A DNA stretch of 64,000 nucleotides. Source: Aquidulcibacter paucihalophilus. GTDB taxonomy: Bacteria; Pseudomonadota; Alphaproteobacteria; Caulobacterales; Aquidulcibacteraceae. Location of the stretch: positions 62,001 through 126,000 of the forward strand of contig NZ_NCSQ01000165.1 of assembly GCF_002105465.1 (NCBI RefSeq). The letters run 5' to 3'. Shown here in pieces: positions 44,685 to 53,707 of this stretch (position 1 is the stretch's first letter; every line of letters starts with the position of its first letter). The position numbers and the translations under genes were made by a program. Under the pieces are notes generated by a model. The model worked only from the letters and a program-made list of their open reading frames with translations, ran no database searches and had not been told where the DNA came from.

Positions 44685-45677
44685 ATGGATAAACTTGTCG
44701 ACATCGTTAGGGCTATTGGGGAACCAACGCGGTTGCGGATTTTGGTTCTTCTCGCGCGTGGCGAACTCGCCGCAGGCGAAATGTCCACCGTGCTTAATCA
44801 AAGCCAGCCTAGGGTTTCGCGTCATCTAAAACTTTTGGCTGAGGCAGGCTTGCTGGAACGACGTCCGGAAGGAGCATGGGTATTCTTTCGCTTAAAGACG
44901 GATGGTTCTGTGGGGCGTATTATCCGCGCTATCTTGGATGAGGTGGATAAGGATGATTCTATGCTTCTGCGGGACCTCGAACGCTTGGCACAAGTCCAAG
45001 TTCAACGCGAAGAATTGGCCCGTGCCTATTTTGAAACAGCAGCGGACGAATGGCATGCCTTGCGTCGTCTGCATCAACCAGAGGCCCTCGTCGAAGCGCG
45101 CTTGGTAGAGGCTGTTGCCGGTCAAAACTTCTCTCTTCATATAGATCTCGGTTCTGGCACAGGTCGCATGATCGAATTATTTGCTCCGCAAGCGCGTCGC
45201 GCAGAAGGGGTTGATTCGAGCCGGAAGATGTTGGCTTTGGCCCGTGCCCGCCTAGACGATACTGGCAGCGGTCAAGCCTCGGTCCGGCAGGCAGATATTT
45301 TGGGCCTGCCTTATGAGGATAATTGCGCTGACCTTGTGACCATTCATCAGGTTTTGCATTATCTGCCAGAACCCCAGGCGGCAATCAAAGAGGCGGCCCG
45401 GATACTCAAGCCTGGGGGAACATTGCTGATAGCTGACTTTGCGCCCCATGCGTTTGAAGAGTTGCGACAAGTCCACGCCCACCGGCGCTTGGGCTTCTCA
45501 GATCACGAAGTCACAAATTGGTGCGAGCAGTTTGGTTTGGTGGTGGATGCGGTTGAGCATATCGCCCCAGAAGCCGGCCAGTCAGGGCTTGCGGTTACCT
45601 TGTGGAAGGCTGAGTTGCCATCAAACAAGCCAGCCCCCACCACTACCAAGCAATTAGAATCTAGGATTACCTCATGA
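44685..45677 (+). CDS. ArsR-family regulator fused to SAM-dependent methyltransferase
   Basis: Regulator of 330 residues. An ArsR winged helix occupies about 1-95 (LARGELAAGEMSTVLNQSQPRVSRHLKLLAEAGLLERR) and a class I methyltransferase domain follows (about 130-300), with HIDLGSGTGRMIELFAPQA and LGLPYEDNCADLVTIHQVLHYL. No cysteine metal site is seen, so the methyltransferase domain may sense SAM or SAH instead, as in SahR-like regulators. ATG 44685 follows AGGA by 8 bases; ATG 44670 is an alternative. It overlaps metF by 4 bases, which points to control of methionine synthesis. Confidence 0.85.
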   Translation: MDKLVDIVRAIGEPTRLRILVLLARGELAAGEMSTVLNQSQPRVSRHLKLLAEAGLLERRPEGAWVFFRLKTDGSVGRIIRAILDEVDKDDSMLLRDLERLAQVQVQREELARAYFETAADEWHALRRLHQPEALVEARLVEAVAGQNFSLHIDLGSGTGRMIELFAPQARRAEGVDSSRKMLALARARLDDTGSGQASVRQADILGLPYEDNCADLVTIHQVLHYLPEPQAAIKEAARILKPGGTLLIADFAPHAFEELRQVHAHRRLGFSDHEVTNWCEQFGLVVDAVEHIAPEAGQSGLAVTLWKAELPSNKPAPTTTKQLESRITS

Positions 45678-46546
45678 GCCAACCCACCATTTCATTTGAG
45701 TTCTTTCCGCCCAAATCGGAGGCGATGGAAGCGAAATTGTGGGATGCTGTTTCCCGCTTGGCACCGCTTGCACCTGATTTTGTGTCCGTGACATATGGCG
45801 CGGGTGGCTCTACGCGCGAGCGCACGCACCGCACCGTCAAGCGCATTTTGGATGAGACCTCGCTCCAACCTGCCGCCCATTTGACGTGCGTTGCCGCATC
45901 CAAAGCGGAAGTTGATGAGGTTTTGCGGGAATACTGGGCGGCTGGCGTTCGCCACATCGTTGCCTTGCGCGGCGATCCCCCGACTGGAGTTGGCACCAAG
46001 TTTGAACCCCATCCCGACGGCTATATGAATGCGACAGAAGTTACGGCTGCGGCGCGTCGGATCGCAGACTTTGAAATCTCGGTGAGTTTCTATCCAGAGA
46101 AGCATCCAGAAAGCCCCAGTCTGCAGCATGATATCGATGTGCTGAAAGCCAAGATTGACGCGGGTGCCACCCGCGCCATTAGTCAATTCTTTTGCGAGGC
46201 CGATGTCTATCTGCGCTTCCGCGATGCGGCGGCCAAGGCTGGCGTTACAATTCCATTGCTGCCCGGCATCATGCCTGTTGGAAATGTTGCGGGCTACACA
46301 CGTATGGCGACTTCGACCGGGACCAGCATTCCGCCTTGGTTTGCACAAGCGTTTGAGGGGCTCGATCAGAGCCCGGAGGTACGCGATATGGTAGCCGCCT
46401 CGGTTGCCGCAGACCTGTGCCTTAAGCTGCAAGCCGAAGGCGTTGATCGCTTTCATTTCTACACCCTCAACCGCGCAGAGCTCTCGCTTGCTACCTGTCG
46501 TCGGTTGGGTCTCAAAACGCCTACCACTGACAAGGATGCGGCATGA
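45674..46546 (+). CDS. metF: 5,10-methylenetetrahydrofolate reductase
   Basis: FAD enzyme of 290 residues that makes 5-methyltetrahydrofolate, the methyl donor for methionine synthase. Family motifs are [48 protein letters not shown] and [11 protein letters not shown]. It overlaps its neighbours by 4 bases on both sides, so it is translated in one coupled run with the regulator and the two MetH genes. Confidence 0.97.
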   Translation: MSQPTISFEFFPPKSEAMEAKLWDAVSRLAPLAPDFVSVTYGAGGSTRERTHRTVKRILDETSLQPAAHLTCVAASKAEVDEVLREYWAAGVRHIVALRGDPPTGVGTKFEPHPDGYMNATEVTAAARRIADFEISVSFYPEKHPESPSLQHDIDVLKAKIDAGATRAISQFFCEADVYLRFRDAAAKAGVTIPLLPGIMPVGNVAGYTRMATSTGTSIPPWFAQAFEGLDQSPEVRDMVAASVAADLCLKLQAEGVDRFHFYTLNRAELSLATCRRLGLKTPTTDKDAA

Positions 46547-47613
46547 CCCATTTTCCAAGCCGCCAAGACCGTTTGGCCAAGATCGAAGCCATTGCCTTAG
46601 ACCGCATCCTGATCCTAGATGGCGCGATGGGGACGATGATCCAGACCTTCAAATTGGAGGAAGAAGATTATCGCGGCACCCGATTTGCTGACCATGGTCA
46701 TCCCCTAAAGGGCAATAATGATTTATTGGTGCTGACAAAGCCCGACATCATTTATGGCATTCATGAGGCCTTTTTGAAGGCTGGCGCGGACCTAATCTCG
46801 ACCAATAGTTTCAATGCGACCACGATCAGCCAAGCCGATTATGCGCTTGAGCCACTGGCTTATGAGCTTAATCTCGAAGCTGCCAAACTGGCTCGCCAGG
46901 CTTGTTTAGCCTTTGAAACAGCCGACGCGCCCAAGGTAGTTGTTGGCTCTATTGGGCCCACAAATAAGACTCTGTCTTTGTCACCTGATGTCAATGATCC
47001 CAGCTACCGGGCTGCTTCATTTGATGAAATGGTTGTTGCTTATCGCGAGCAGACGCTTGGCCTGCTTGATGGTGGGGTCGACTTCTTGATGGTCGAGACC
47101 ATCTTTGACACCTTGGTGGCAAAGGCTGCGCTGTATGCCATCTCCGAAGTGCTTGAACAGCGGGGCGAGAATGTGCCTATCATGATCTCCGGCACGATTA
47201 CAGATCGGTCGGGTCGCACCTTGTCTGGTCAAACGGTTGAAGCTTTTTGGAACGCCGTGCGCCATGTAAACCCGTGGTCGGTCGGCTTGAATTGCGCCCT
47301 AGGTCCCAATGAAATGCGTCCTTTCCTGGCAGAATTGTCGCGGGTGGCAAGCTGCCGGGTGTCCGTCTATCCTAATGCGGGCCTGCCCAATGCCTTTGGC
47401 GGCTATGACGAAACACCACACGATATGTGCCAAACCATGACGCCTTGGGCGCAAGAAGGGCTGGTCAATGTGATGGGGGGGTGTTGTGGCACGACACCGG
47501 ATCATATTCATCACATCGCCCATGCTGCCAGCCATGGTAAGCCGCGTGTTGCCCCCGTGATTCAAACCGCCTTGAGGCTTTCTGGCCTTGAACCTTTTAC
47601 CGCATCAGCGTGA
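46543..47613 (+). CDS. metH: Methionine synthase, homocysteine-binding part (split MetH, N-terminal gene)
   Basis: Homocysteine-activating domain of cobalamin-dependent methionine synthase, 356 residues. Zinc-binding cysteines are Cys251 ([10 protein letters not shown]), Cys314 and Cys315 ([11 protein letters not shown]). [10 protein letters not shown] marks the start of the barrel. In E. coli this domain is joined to the rest of MetH. Here the gene ends where the pterin domain begins, and the next gene starts inside its stop codon (GTGA), so both parts should form a functional unit. Confidence 0.95.
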   Translation: MTHFPSRQDRLAKIEAIALDRILILDGAMGTMIQTFKLEEEDYRGTRFADHGHPLKGNNDLLVLTKPDIIYGIHEAFLKAGADLISTNSFNATTISQADYALEPLAYELNLEAAKLARQACLAFETADAPKVVVGSIGPTNKTLSLSPDVNDPSYRAASFDEMVVAYREQTLGLLDGGVDFLMVETIFDTLVAKAALYAISEVLEQRGENVPIMISGTITDRSGRTLSGQTVEAFWNAVRHVNPWSVGLNCALGPNEMRPFLAELSRVASCRVSVYPNAGLPNAFGGYDETPHDMCQTMTPWAQEGLVNVMGGCCGTTPDHIHHIAHAASHGKPRVAPVIQTALRLSGLEPFTASA

Positions 47614-50300
47614 TCGAGAAGCCTTTGACCAATCCTTTCTCCAATTTCGTCATCGTCGGCGAGCGGACCAATGTAACCGGCTCTGCCAAGTTTCGTAAGC
47701 TCATTGAGAATGACGATTATACCGCCGCCTTGGCGGTCGCGCTGCAACAGGTCGAAAGTGGCGCGAATGTGCTCGACATCAATATGGATGCAGCGCTGAT
47801 TGATGGCGTGAAGGCGATGACGACCTTCTTGAATCTAATCTCGGTCGAACCCGATATCGCCAAAGTGCCCTTGATGATCGACAGCTCTAAGTGGGAAATC
47901 ATCGAGGCCGGCTTGAAATGCACCCAAGGCAAACCTATCGTCAACTCGATTTCGATGAAAGAGGGTGAAGCCCAATTCTTGGCGCAAGCTAAGAAAGTGC
48001 GCCGTTATGGGGCCGCCGCCGTCGTGATGGCCTTTGATGAATTGGGCCAAGCCGATACAGTTGATCGCAAGGTTGAGATTTGTACCCGTGCTTATCACCT
48101 CCTGCGCGATAAGCTCGACTTCCCTCCCGAAGACATCATTTTTGACCCGAATATTTTTGCGGTCGCAACGGGGATTGAAGAGCATAATGATTATGGCGTA
48201 GCCTTTATCGAGGCAACGCGTATCATTCGCGAAACCTTGCCTCATGCCCATGTGTCGGGCGGGGTGTCCAACGTCTCCTTCTCCTTCCGCGGCAATGAGC
48301 CGGTTCGCGAAGCGATGCACGCCGTCTTTCTCTATCATGCGATCAAAGCCGGCATGGATATGGGCATCGTCAATGCCGGGCAGTTGGCGGTTTATGACTC
48401 CATTGACCCTGAACTGCGTGAACGCTGCGAAGATGTCATCTTGAACCGTCGCGCTGATTCGACTGAACGCTTGCTGGAAACGGCTGAGGAGTATCGCGGC
48501 AAGGGTGGCCAAAAGGCCGCCGTCAAGGACATGACGTGGCGAGACGCCCCAGTGCGGGAGCGGCTGGCTCACGCGTTGGTGCATGGCATCACCGAATTCA
48601 TTGTTGAAGATACCGAAGCCGCCCGCCTTGAAGCGGAACGGCCGTTGCATGTGATTGAAGGCCCGTTGATGGACGGGATGAATGTGGTGGGTGACTTGTT
48701 TGGCTCAGGCAAAATGTTCTTGCCACAAGTGGTGAAGTCTGCCCGCGTCATGAAACAAGCTGTCGCCCATCTTCTGCCCTTTATGGAGGAAGAAAAGCTG
48801 CGGCTTGGCACCCAAGATCAGGCTGCAGGTAAGGTCTTGATGGCGACCGTGAAGGGCGATGTGCACGATATTGGTAAGAATATTGTCGGCGTTGTGTTGC
48901 AATGTAACGGCTTTGATGTGGTCGATTTGGGCGTCATGGTCAGCTGCGAGAAAATCCTTGAAGCCGCACGAGAGCATCAGGTCGACATTATTGGCTTGTC
49001 CGGTCTGATCACGCCTTCCTTGGATGAGATGAGCTGGGTGGCGAGCGAGATGGAGCGTCAAGGCTTTGGCGATATGCCGTTGCTGATCGGGGGGGCAACC
49101 ACGTCGCGCACCCATACAGCGGTCAAGATCGCGCCCAATTACAAAGGCCCGGTTCTTTACGTGACGGACGCCAGTCGAGCCGTACCTGTTGTGCAAAAGC
49201 TATTGGGCGAGGATCGTCAAGACCTCATTCAAGAAACGCTTGAAGATCAAGAGCGCGCCCGCCTCGCCCACTTTGCTGGGCAAGACAAGCGTCCACGCGC
49301 GACTTTGGCTGCGGCCCGCGCCAATGCGGCCAAGCTGGACTTTACCGACTATAGCCCGCCTAAGCCCAGCTTTATCGGCACCCGCGTATTTGACGATTAT
49401 CCGCTGGCAGATTTGGTCCCCGTCATTGACTGGACACCCTTCTTTGCCACTTGGGAATTGCACGGCAAATTCCCGGCCATTTTGGAAGATGAGATTGTGG
49501 GGGAGGCGGCCAAGCCGCTTTATGCCGATGCACGTGCCATGTTGGACAAAATGGTCGCCGAAAAATGGGTGACGGCCAAGGGCGTGATCGGTTTCTGGCC
49601 CGCCAATCGGGTTGGGGATGACATTGCCATCTGGCAAGATGAAAGCCGCACCAAGCGGGAAGCGACTTTCCACACCTTGCGCCAACAAATGATCAAGAGC
49701 GAAGGCAGCGCCAATTTGGCACTGGCAGATTTTGTCGCCCCAGAAGGGGTGGAGGATTGGATAGGTGGCTTTGCAGTGACAGCCGGTCATGGCGAACGCG
49801 AACGCACCCAAGCCTTTAAAGATGCCAATGATGATTATTCCGCCATTTTGTTCCAAGCTTTGTGCGATCGTTTGGCCGAGGCTTTTGCTGAGCGGATGCA
49901 TGAACTCGTTCGCAAGATTCATTGGGGCTATGCACCGAATGAGCAATTGGCGGTGGATGAATTGATTGGCGAGAAATATCGCGGCATTCGCCCGGCTCCT
50001 GGCTATCCAGCCCAACCTGACCATACTGAAAAATATCAATTGTTCCGTATTTTAGATGCAGAAGCTAAAGTTGGTATGAAGTTGACCGAAAGCCTTGCCA
50101 TGTTACCGGGTTCCTCGGTATCGGGCCTTTATTTCAGCCATCCGCAGGCGGAATATTTCGGTGTCGGCCGGATCGACCGCGATCAAGTAAGCGAGTATTC
50201 CATTCGCAAAGGGATGGAGATGCGCGAGGCCGAACGCTGGCTCGCCCCCATTCTGGCCTATGATCCAAGCCAGCCTGCCAAAGTGGCGCAAGATGCTTAG
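47610..50300 (+). CDS. metH: Methionine synthase, folate/cobalamin/activation part (split MetH, C-terminal gene)
   Basis: Protein of 896 residues holding the remaining MetH domains. In order: the methyltetrahydrofolate domain (about 12-280; [24 protein letters not shown]), the helical cap, the cobalamin domain with ligand His419 in [10 protein letters not shown], and the C-terminal SAM-binding reactivation domain ([21 protein letters not shown]). It starts with GTG overlapping the preceding gene by 4 bases. Split MetH is known in other alphaproteobacteria such as Caulobacter. Confidence 0.96.
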   Translation: MIEKPLTNPFSNFVIVGERTNVTGSAKFRKLIENDDYTAALAVALQQVESGANVLDINMDAALIDGVKAMTTFLNLISVEPDIAKVPLMIDSSKWEIIEAGLKCTQGKPIVNSISMKEGEAQFLAQAKKVRRYGAAAVVMAFDELGQADTVDRKVEICTRAYHLLRDKLDFPPEDIIFDPNIFAVATGIEEHNDYGVAFIEATRIIRETLPHAHVSGGVSNVSFSFRGNEPVREAMHAVFLYHAIKAGMDMGIVNAGQLAVYDSIDPELRERCEDVILNRRADSTERLLETAEEYRGKGGQKAAVKDMTWRDAPVRERLAHALVHGITEFIVEDTEAARLEAERPLHVIEGPLMDGMNVVGDLFGSGKMFLPQVVKSARVMKQAVAHLLPFMEEEKLRLGTQDQAAGKVLMATVKGDVHDIGKNIVGVVLQCNGFDVVDLGVMVSCEKILEAAREHQVDIIGLSGLITPSLDEMSWVASEMERQGFGDMPLLIGGATTSRTHTAVKIAPNYKGPVLYVTDASRAVPVVQKLLGEDRQDLIQETLEDQERARLAHFAGQDKRPRATLAAARANAAKLDFTDYSPPKPSFIGTRVFDDYPLADLVPVIDWTPFFATWELHGKFPAILEDEIVGEAAKPLYADARAMLDKMVAEKWVTAKGVIGFWPANRVGDDIAIWQDESRTKREATFHTLRQQMIKSEGSANLALADFVAPEGVEDWIGGFAVTAGHGERERTQAFKDANDDYSAILFQALCDRLAEAFAERMHELVRKIHWGYAPNEQLAVDELIGEKYRGIRPAPGYPAQPDHTEKYQLFRILDAEAKVGMKLTESLAMLPGSSVSGLYFSHPQAEYFGVGRIDRDQVSEYSIRKGMEMREAERWLAPILAYDPSQPAKVAQDA

Positions 50301-50326
50301 GTTGCCTCGCCCCCCTATGATGTCGT

Positions 50327-50354
50327 CCCCGCAGGAACAAAGCAGAAGGCGGGG
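50327..50354. other. CCCCGC/GCGGGG hairpin after metH
   Basis: A 6-base inverted repeat with a 16-base loop lies in the 135-base gap between metH and the convergent rsmA. No T-run follows, so it is at best a weak terminator. Confidence 0.25.
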
Positions 50355-50435
50355 ATCTTAGGGAACTTTGCGGCTTCGGATGTGGGGCGCGGCGAGCGGC
50401 ATTTTTGATAACATCGCCCCTCAAAATGACTGCGA

Positions 50436-51263
50436 CTAGGCCTGTGCCCGCCACGCCTTGGTCAACGCAAAAAAGCCTTCAGGCTCGATTGTTTCGGGGC
50501 GAGCGGTAGGGTTAATCCCGGCCGCATCCAAAATCGCCTCGCAATTGCCCAGACCCTTGAGGCTGGCGCGGAGCATTTTGCGTCTCTGGCCAAAAGCGTG
50601 GGCGGTCAGATGTTCAAGGCCAGCAAGATCGTCAAACGGGCTTTGATGATCCTCCAAAACCACAATCGCGCTCTCCACTTTGGGTGGCGGCACAAAGGCC
50701 AGACGGGGCACATGCAGCGCCAGACGGGCCGTGCAACGGGCCGCAGCAAGCACCGCCAATCGCCCATAATGGGAGCTGCCCGGGCGAGCACAAATACGTT
50801 CGGCCACTTCGGTTTGAAACATCAGACACATCGGGCCCCGCCACGGCCCTGCTTTCAGCCATTTCACCAAAAGTGGCGTGCCGACATTATAGGGCAGATT
50901 TGAAATGATTCGAGCTGGACCCTTCGCCCCATGACTGGCCAAAAGCGCTGCCTCATCAATGGCGAGCGCATCGGCCTCAATCACGGACAGTCGATCTAAG
51001 TGGTCGGCAAAGAAGCGGCCAAGATGGGCCACAAAACGAGGGTCTTTTTCAACCACTATGACTTTTGCTGCTGGGCTAGCTAAAAGAGCATGGGTCAACC
51101 CGCCCGGACCGGGACCGATTTCCAAAACAGTTTCACCTGGTTGAATTCCTGCTAATCGGCCGATTTTTCCGGTGAGATTAAGGTCTAAGAGAAAATGCTG
51201 GCCCAAGCTTTTTCGGGCGAACAAATCTGCCTCTTCAAGCGCTTGTCGCAAGTCCCCACTCAT
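50436..51263 (-). CDS. rsmA: 16S rRNA adenine dimethyltransferase RsmA (KsgA)
   Basis: Enzyme of 275 residues that dimethylates two adjacent adenines (A1518, A1519) near the 3' end of 16S rRNA. Motifs are LGQHFLLDLNLT, the SAM site VLEIGPGPGGLTHALL, EKDPRFV and the target-base motif NLPYNVGTPLL. It is last in the lptF-lptG-lptD-surA-pdxA-rsmA series and overlaps pdxA by 4 bases. Confidence 0.97.
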   Translation of the reverse strand: MSGDLRQALEEADLFARKSLGQHFLLDLNLTGKIGRLAGIQPGETVLEIGPGPGGLTHALLASPAAKVIVVEKDPRFVAHLGRFFADHLDRLSVIEADALAIDEAALLASHGAKGPARIISNLPYNVGTPLLVKWLKAGPWRGPMCLMFQTEVAERICARPGSSHYGRLAVLAAARCTARLALHVPRLAFVPPPKVESAIVVLEDHQSPFDDLAGLEHLTAHAFGQRRKMLRASLKGLGNCEAILDAAGINPTARPETIEPEGFFALTKAWRAQA

Positions 51264-52300
51264 GAATTACTGCGCCCTTCTGCCATTGTTGCGGCCATTT
51301 GGATGGCGGCGATCATGGATTCGGGACGCGCAAGGCCGCGCCCGGCAATGTCAAAGCCCGTCCCATGATCCGGGCTCGTCCGAATGATTGGCAAGCCGAG
51401 AGTCGCATTTACGCCGCCCCAGAAGTCGAGCGCCTTCAGCGGAATTAGGGCTTGGTCGTGATACATGCAAATGGCTGCATCAAAGGTGGCGCGGGCTTCT
51501 GCGTGGAACAGACTATCGGCGGGCAGGGGGCCACGCACACTCAAGCCCATGGCCTGAAGTGCCGAAACGGCAGGCGCAATGATGCGGCTTTCCTCATCGC
51601 CAAAGGCCCCGTCTTCGCCGGCATGTGGGTTGAGTGCTGCGACAACCAGGCGCGGAGACTTCACGCCTAAATCACGTGTTAAGGCCTCCGACGTCACACG
51701 TGCGGCATGAATGATTGCCTCTTGCGTCAAACGAAGCGGCACTTCGGACAGTGCACAATGAATGGTGACAGGCACCACCCGCAGACCATCTACCGCCAAC
51801 ATCATGACGGGCCCGCGTGTCTGCTCGAATGGGGCGGCTTCCAACAGGGCACCCAAAAATTCAGTATGGCCGGGATGACGAAAGCCCGCGGCCATAAGGA
51901 CGGATTTCGCAATCGGGGCGGTAACCAGCGCGCGGGCTTGGCCAGACAAGACTAAGTCGACGCCCTGCTTAATCGCCCGCAAGACCACCTCAGCATGGGC
52001 AGGATCTGGCTGGCCAACAACAACGCCAGGCGTTTCAAAGCCATGGAGGATGGGGAGCGAGTCTTTAAAAACTGCAAGAGAGTCAGAAACTTGTGTGATA
52101 AGTTGGGTTGGAATTGACCTAAATAGGGCAGGATCGCCCAACACACAAAATGGGGTTGGGCCTGTATGTAAGGCCTGCCAAGCCTTGGCTATAACTTCTG
52201 GACCAATGCCTGCTGGATCGCCCATGGAAATGACCAGCGGTCGTTTGTATCCTGACAAAGCGAACGCCACGCGATCAGGGCTGGATGATCGCCGCTTCAC
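51260..52300 (-). CDS. pdxA: 4-hydroxythreonine-4-phosphate dehydrogenase
   Basis: NAD-dependent enzyme of 346 residues in pyridoxal phosphate synthesis. Motifs are VISMGDPAGIGPEV, GHTEFLGALL, NPHAGEDGAFGDEE (metal ligand region), MYHDQALIPLKAL and GLPIIRTSPDHGTGFDIAG. It overlaps surA upstream by 26 bases and rsmA downstream by 4 bases. Confidence 0.97.
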   Translation of the reverse strand: MKRRSSSPDRVAFALSGYKRPLVISMGDPAGIGPEVIAKAWQALHTGPTPFCVLGDPALFRSIPTQLITQVSDSLAVFKDSLPILHGFETPGVVVGQPDPAHAEVVLRAIKQGVDLVLSGQARALVTAPIAKSVLMAAGFRHPGHTEFLGALLEAAPFEQTRGPVMMLAVDGLRVVPVTIHCALSEVPLRLTQEAIIHAARVTSEALTRDLGVKSPRLVVAALNPHAGEDGAFGDEESRIIAPAVSALQAMGLSVRGPLPADSLFHAEARATFDAAICMYHDQALIPLKALDFWGGVNATLGLPIIRTSPDHGTGFDIAGRGLARPESMIAAIQMAATMAEGRSNS

Positions 52301-53570
52301 GACGGATATCGCGCAAATAGCGGCGGGCGATCAGGGCCAATTCCTGTTCATACAGGCGGTCTTCCAATTGCTCGAGAGTTGGGATGTCCGACCCCGTATT
52401 TTCGCGGTCACACAGCACCATAACATGCACACCAGTTTCTGACCGGAACACCGCACTGGCTTGACCATTCGAAAGGCCTAGGGCTTGGCTGCGGAAGGGT
52501 TCGCCCAAATCCTCGTCTTGGATTTCACCATAATCGATTACTTCCAGCGAACTGCGCTGTGCGGCTCTATTCACACCATCACAGCCATTGCGCAACGCAT
52601 CACGGCTGCCGCGGGCGGCTTGTTCGGCCCGCCGCCACGTTGCTTCATCTGCGCCTGCCGGGACCTTACGAGTCATTTCTTTGAGCTTGAGTTTGGCCTT
52701 GGGTGGGCTGGGCTCGCGCTTTTCACGCACTGAGACAATCATCACGCCGCCGGGCACGACGATTGGATCACTGACCGTTCCGGGCGTCATTTGCTCCACC
52801 GCTGTGGCAACTTCGGCTTTCAACTCGCCTAAGGTGATCCACCCCATATCGCCGCCGGTGGAGGCAGAAGGCGCAAAGGAGAATTGTTGCGCAACCAGTT
52901 GGAATGGAGTTCCCGCGCGCAATTGCTGCACCAAAGTCCGTGCCCCTTCAAGGGTTTGCGGCGCGCTCTGGGCATTTTCATCTTCCAAGAAAATCTCAGA
53001 AATCAGATATTGAGGCTTGTTTGTATTGGCCAAAATACGATCAAGCGCGGCCTTAACCTGATCCCGATTGACCCGCACACGAGAGCCAAATCGTCCGCTG
53101 ACAATACGCTGCCACACAACTTCGGCGCGGGTCTTGTCGCGATAACTTTGAGCCGAAACGCCAATATCAGCGAGGTCCCGGAAGAAGGTTTCCAAGGTCG
53201 CCCCATTCTGACGGGCTTGATTGGCCAAAATGCGGTCGATTTCGCGGTCAGACGCATCCACTTTGAACTTTGCAGCTTCTTGCAATTGCAAACGTTCGTC
53301 GATCAGGCTGTTCAGGGCTGCTGAAGTTGCGCGCTGGATTAGCTCTGGCGTGATTTGCTGCGCCCCGGATGTGGCAATCAAAAACTGGACCCGTTGGCGC
53401 ACATCCAGTCGGGTGATGGGCTGGTCATTCACGATGGCGGCAACGCCCTCGTTTAAGGGGCGCTGTTGAGCCAAAGTGGGTTGCGGCTTTAGCCAGACCG
53501 CGCAAGAGAGTGCCAACATCGCACCCAGTGCAAACCGGCCTGCACATGCGCTGATTGTCCCCTTGCTCAT
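52275..53570 (-). CDS. surA: SurA-like periplasmic chaperone/peptidylprolyl isomerase
   Basis: Periplasmic chaperone for outer-membrane proteins, 431 residues. A signal peptide ends near TLAQQ. The SurA N-terminal helical domain follows (EGVAAIVNDQPITRLDVRQRVQFL). One parvulin domain covers about 185-290 (YLISEIFLEDENAQSAPQTLEGARTLVQQL; GGDMGWITLGELKAEV), and a degenerate second region follows. ATG 53570 has GGAG 7 bases before it, so the longer frame from 53615 is rejected. It lies between lptD and pdxA. Confidence 0.9.
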   Translation of the reverse strand: MSKGTISACAGRFALGAMLALSCAVWLKPQPTLAQQRPLNEGVAAIVNDQPITRLDVRQRVQFLIATSGAQQITPELIQRATSAALNSLIDERLQLQEAAKFKVDASDREIDRILANQARQNGATLETFFRDLADIGVSAQSYRDKTRAEVVWQRIVSGRFGSRVRVNRDQVKAALDRILANTNKPQYLISEIFLEDENAQSAPQTLEGARTLVQQLRAGTPFQLVAQQFSFAPSASTGGDMGWITLGELKAEVATAVEQMTPGTVSDPIVVPGGVMIVSVREKREPSPPKAKLKLKEMTRKVPAGADEATWRRAEQAARGSRDALRNGCDGVNRAAQRSSLEVIDYGEIQDEDLGEPFRSQALGLSNGQASAVFRSETGVHVMVLCDRENTGSDIPTLEQLEDRLYEQELALIARRYLRDIRREAAIIQP

Positions 53571-53707
53571 CCATTCACTCCATGCGCCACTGCGCGATTG
53601 TTGAGGGCTCTTCATAATCTTCTAGCCCAAAATCCGTTCATGACCAACGGGCTCATCAGGTGCAAGTCAATGCACGGTAAATTTGTCGATCTTTAGGCAG
53701 AATTACC

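Noticed and set aside
45692..46558. 288-residue minus-strand frame opposite metF
   Set aside because: Shadow frame of metF; composition rich in Arg, Gly and Cys with no motif.
47835..48650. 271-residue minus-strand frame inside metH
   Set aside because: Antisense to the folate domain coding sequence; no start signal or domain.
49200..50039. 279-residue minus-strand frame inside metH
   Set aside because: Antisense shadow of the reactivation domain; no independent support.
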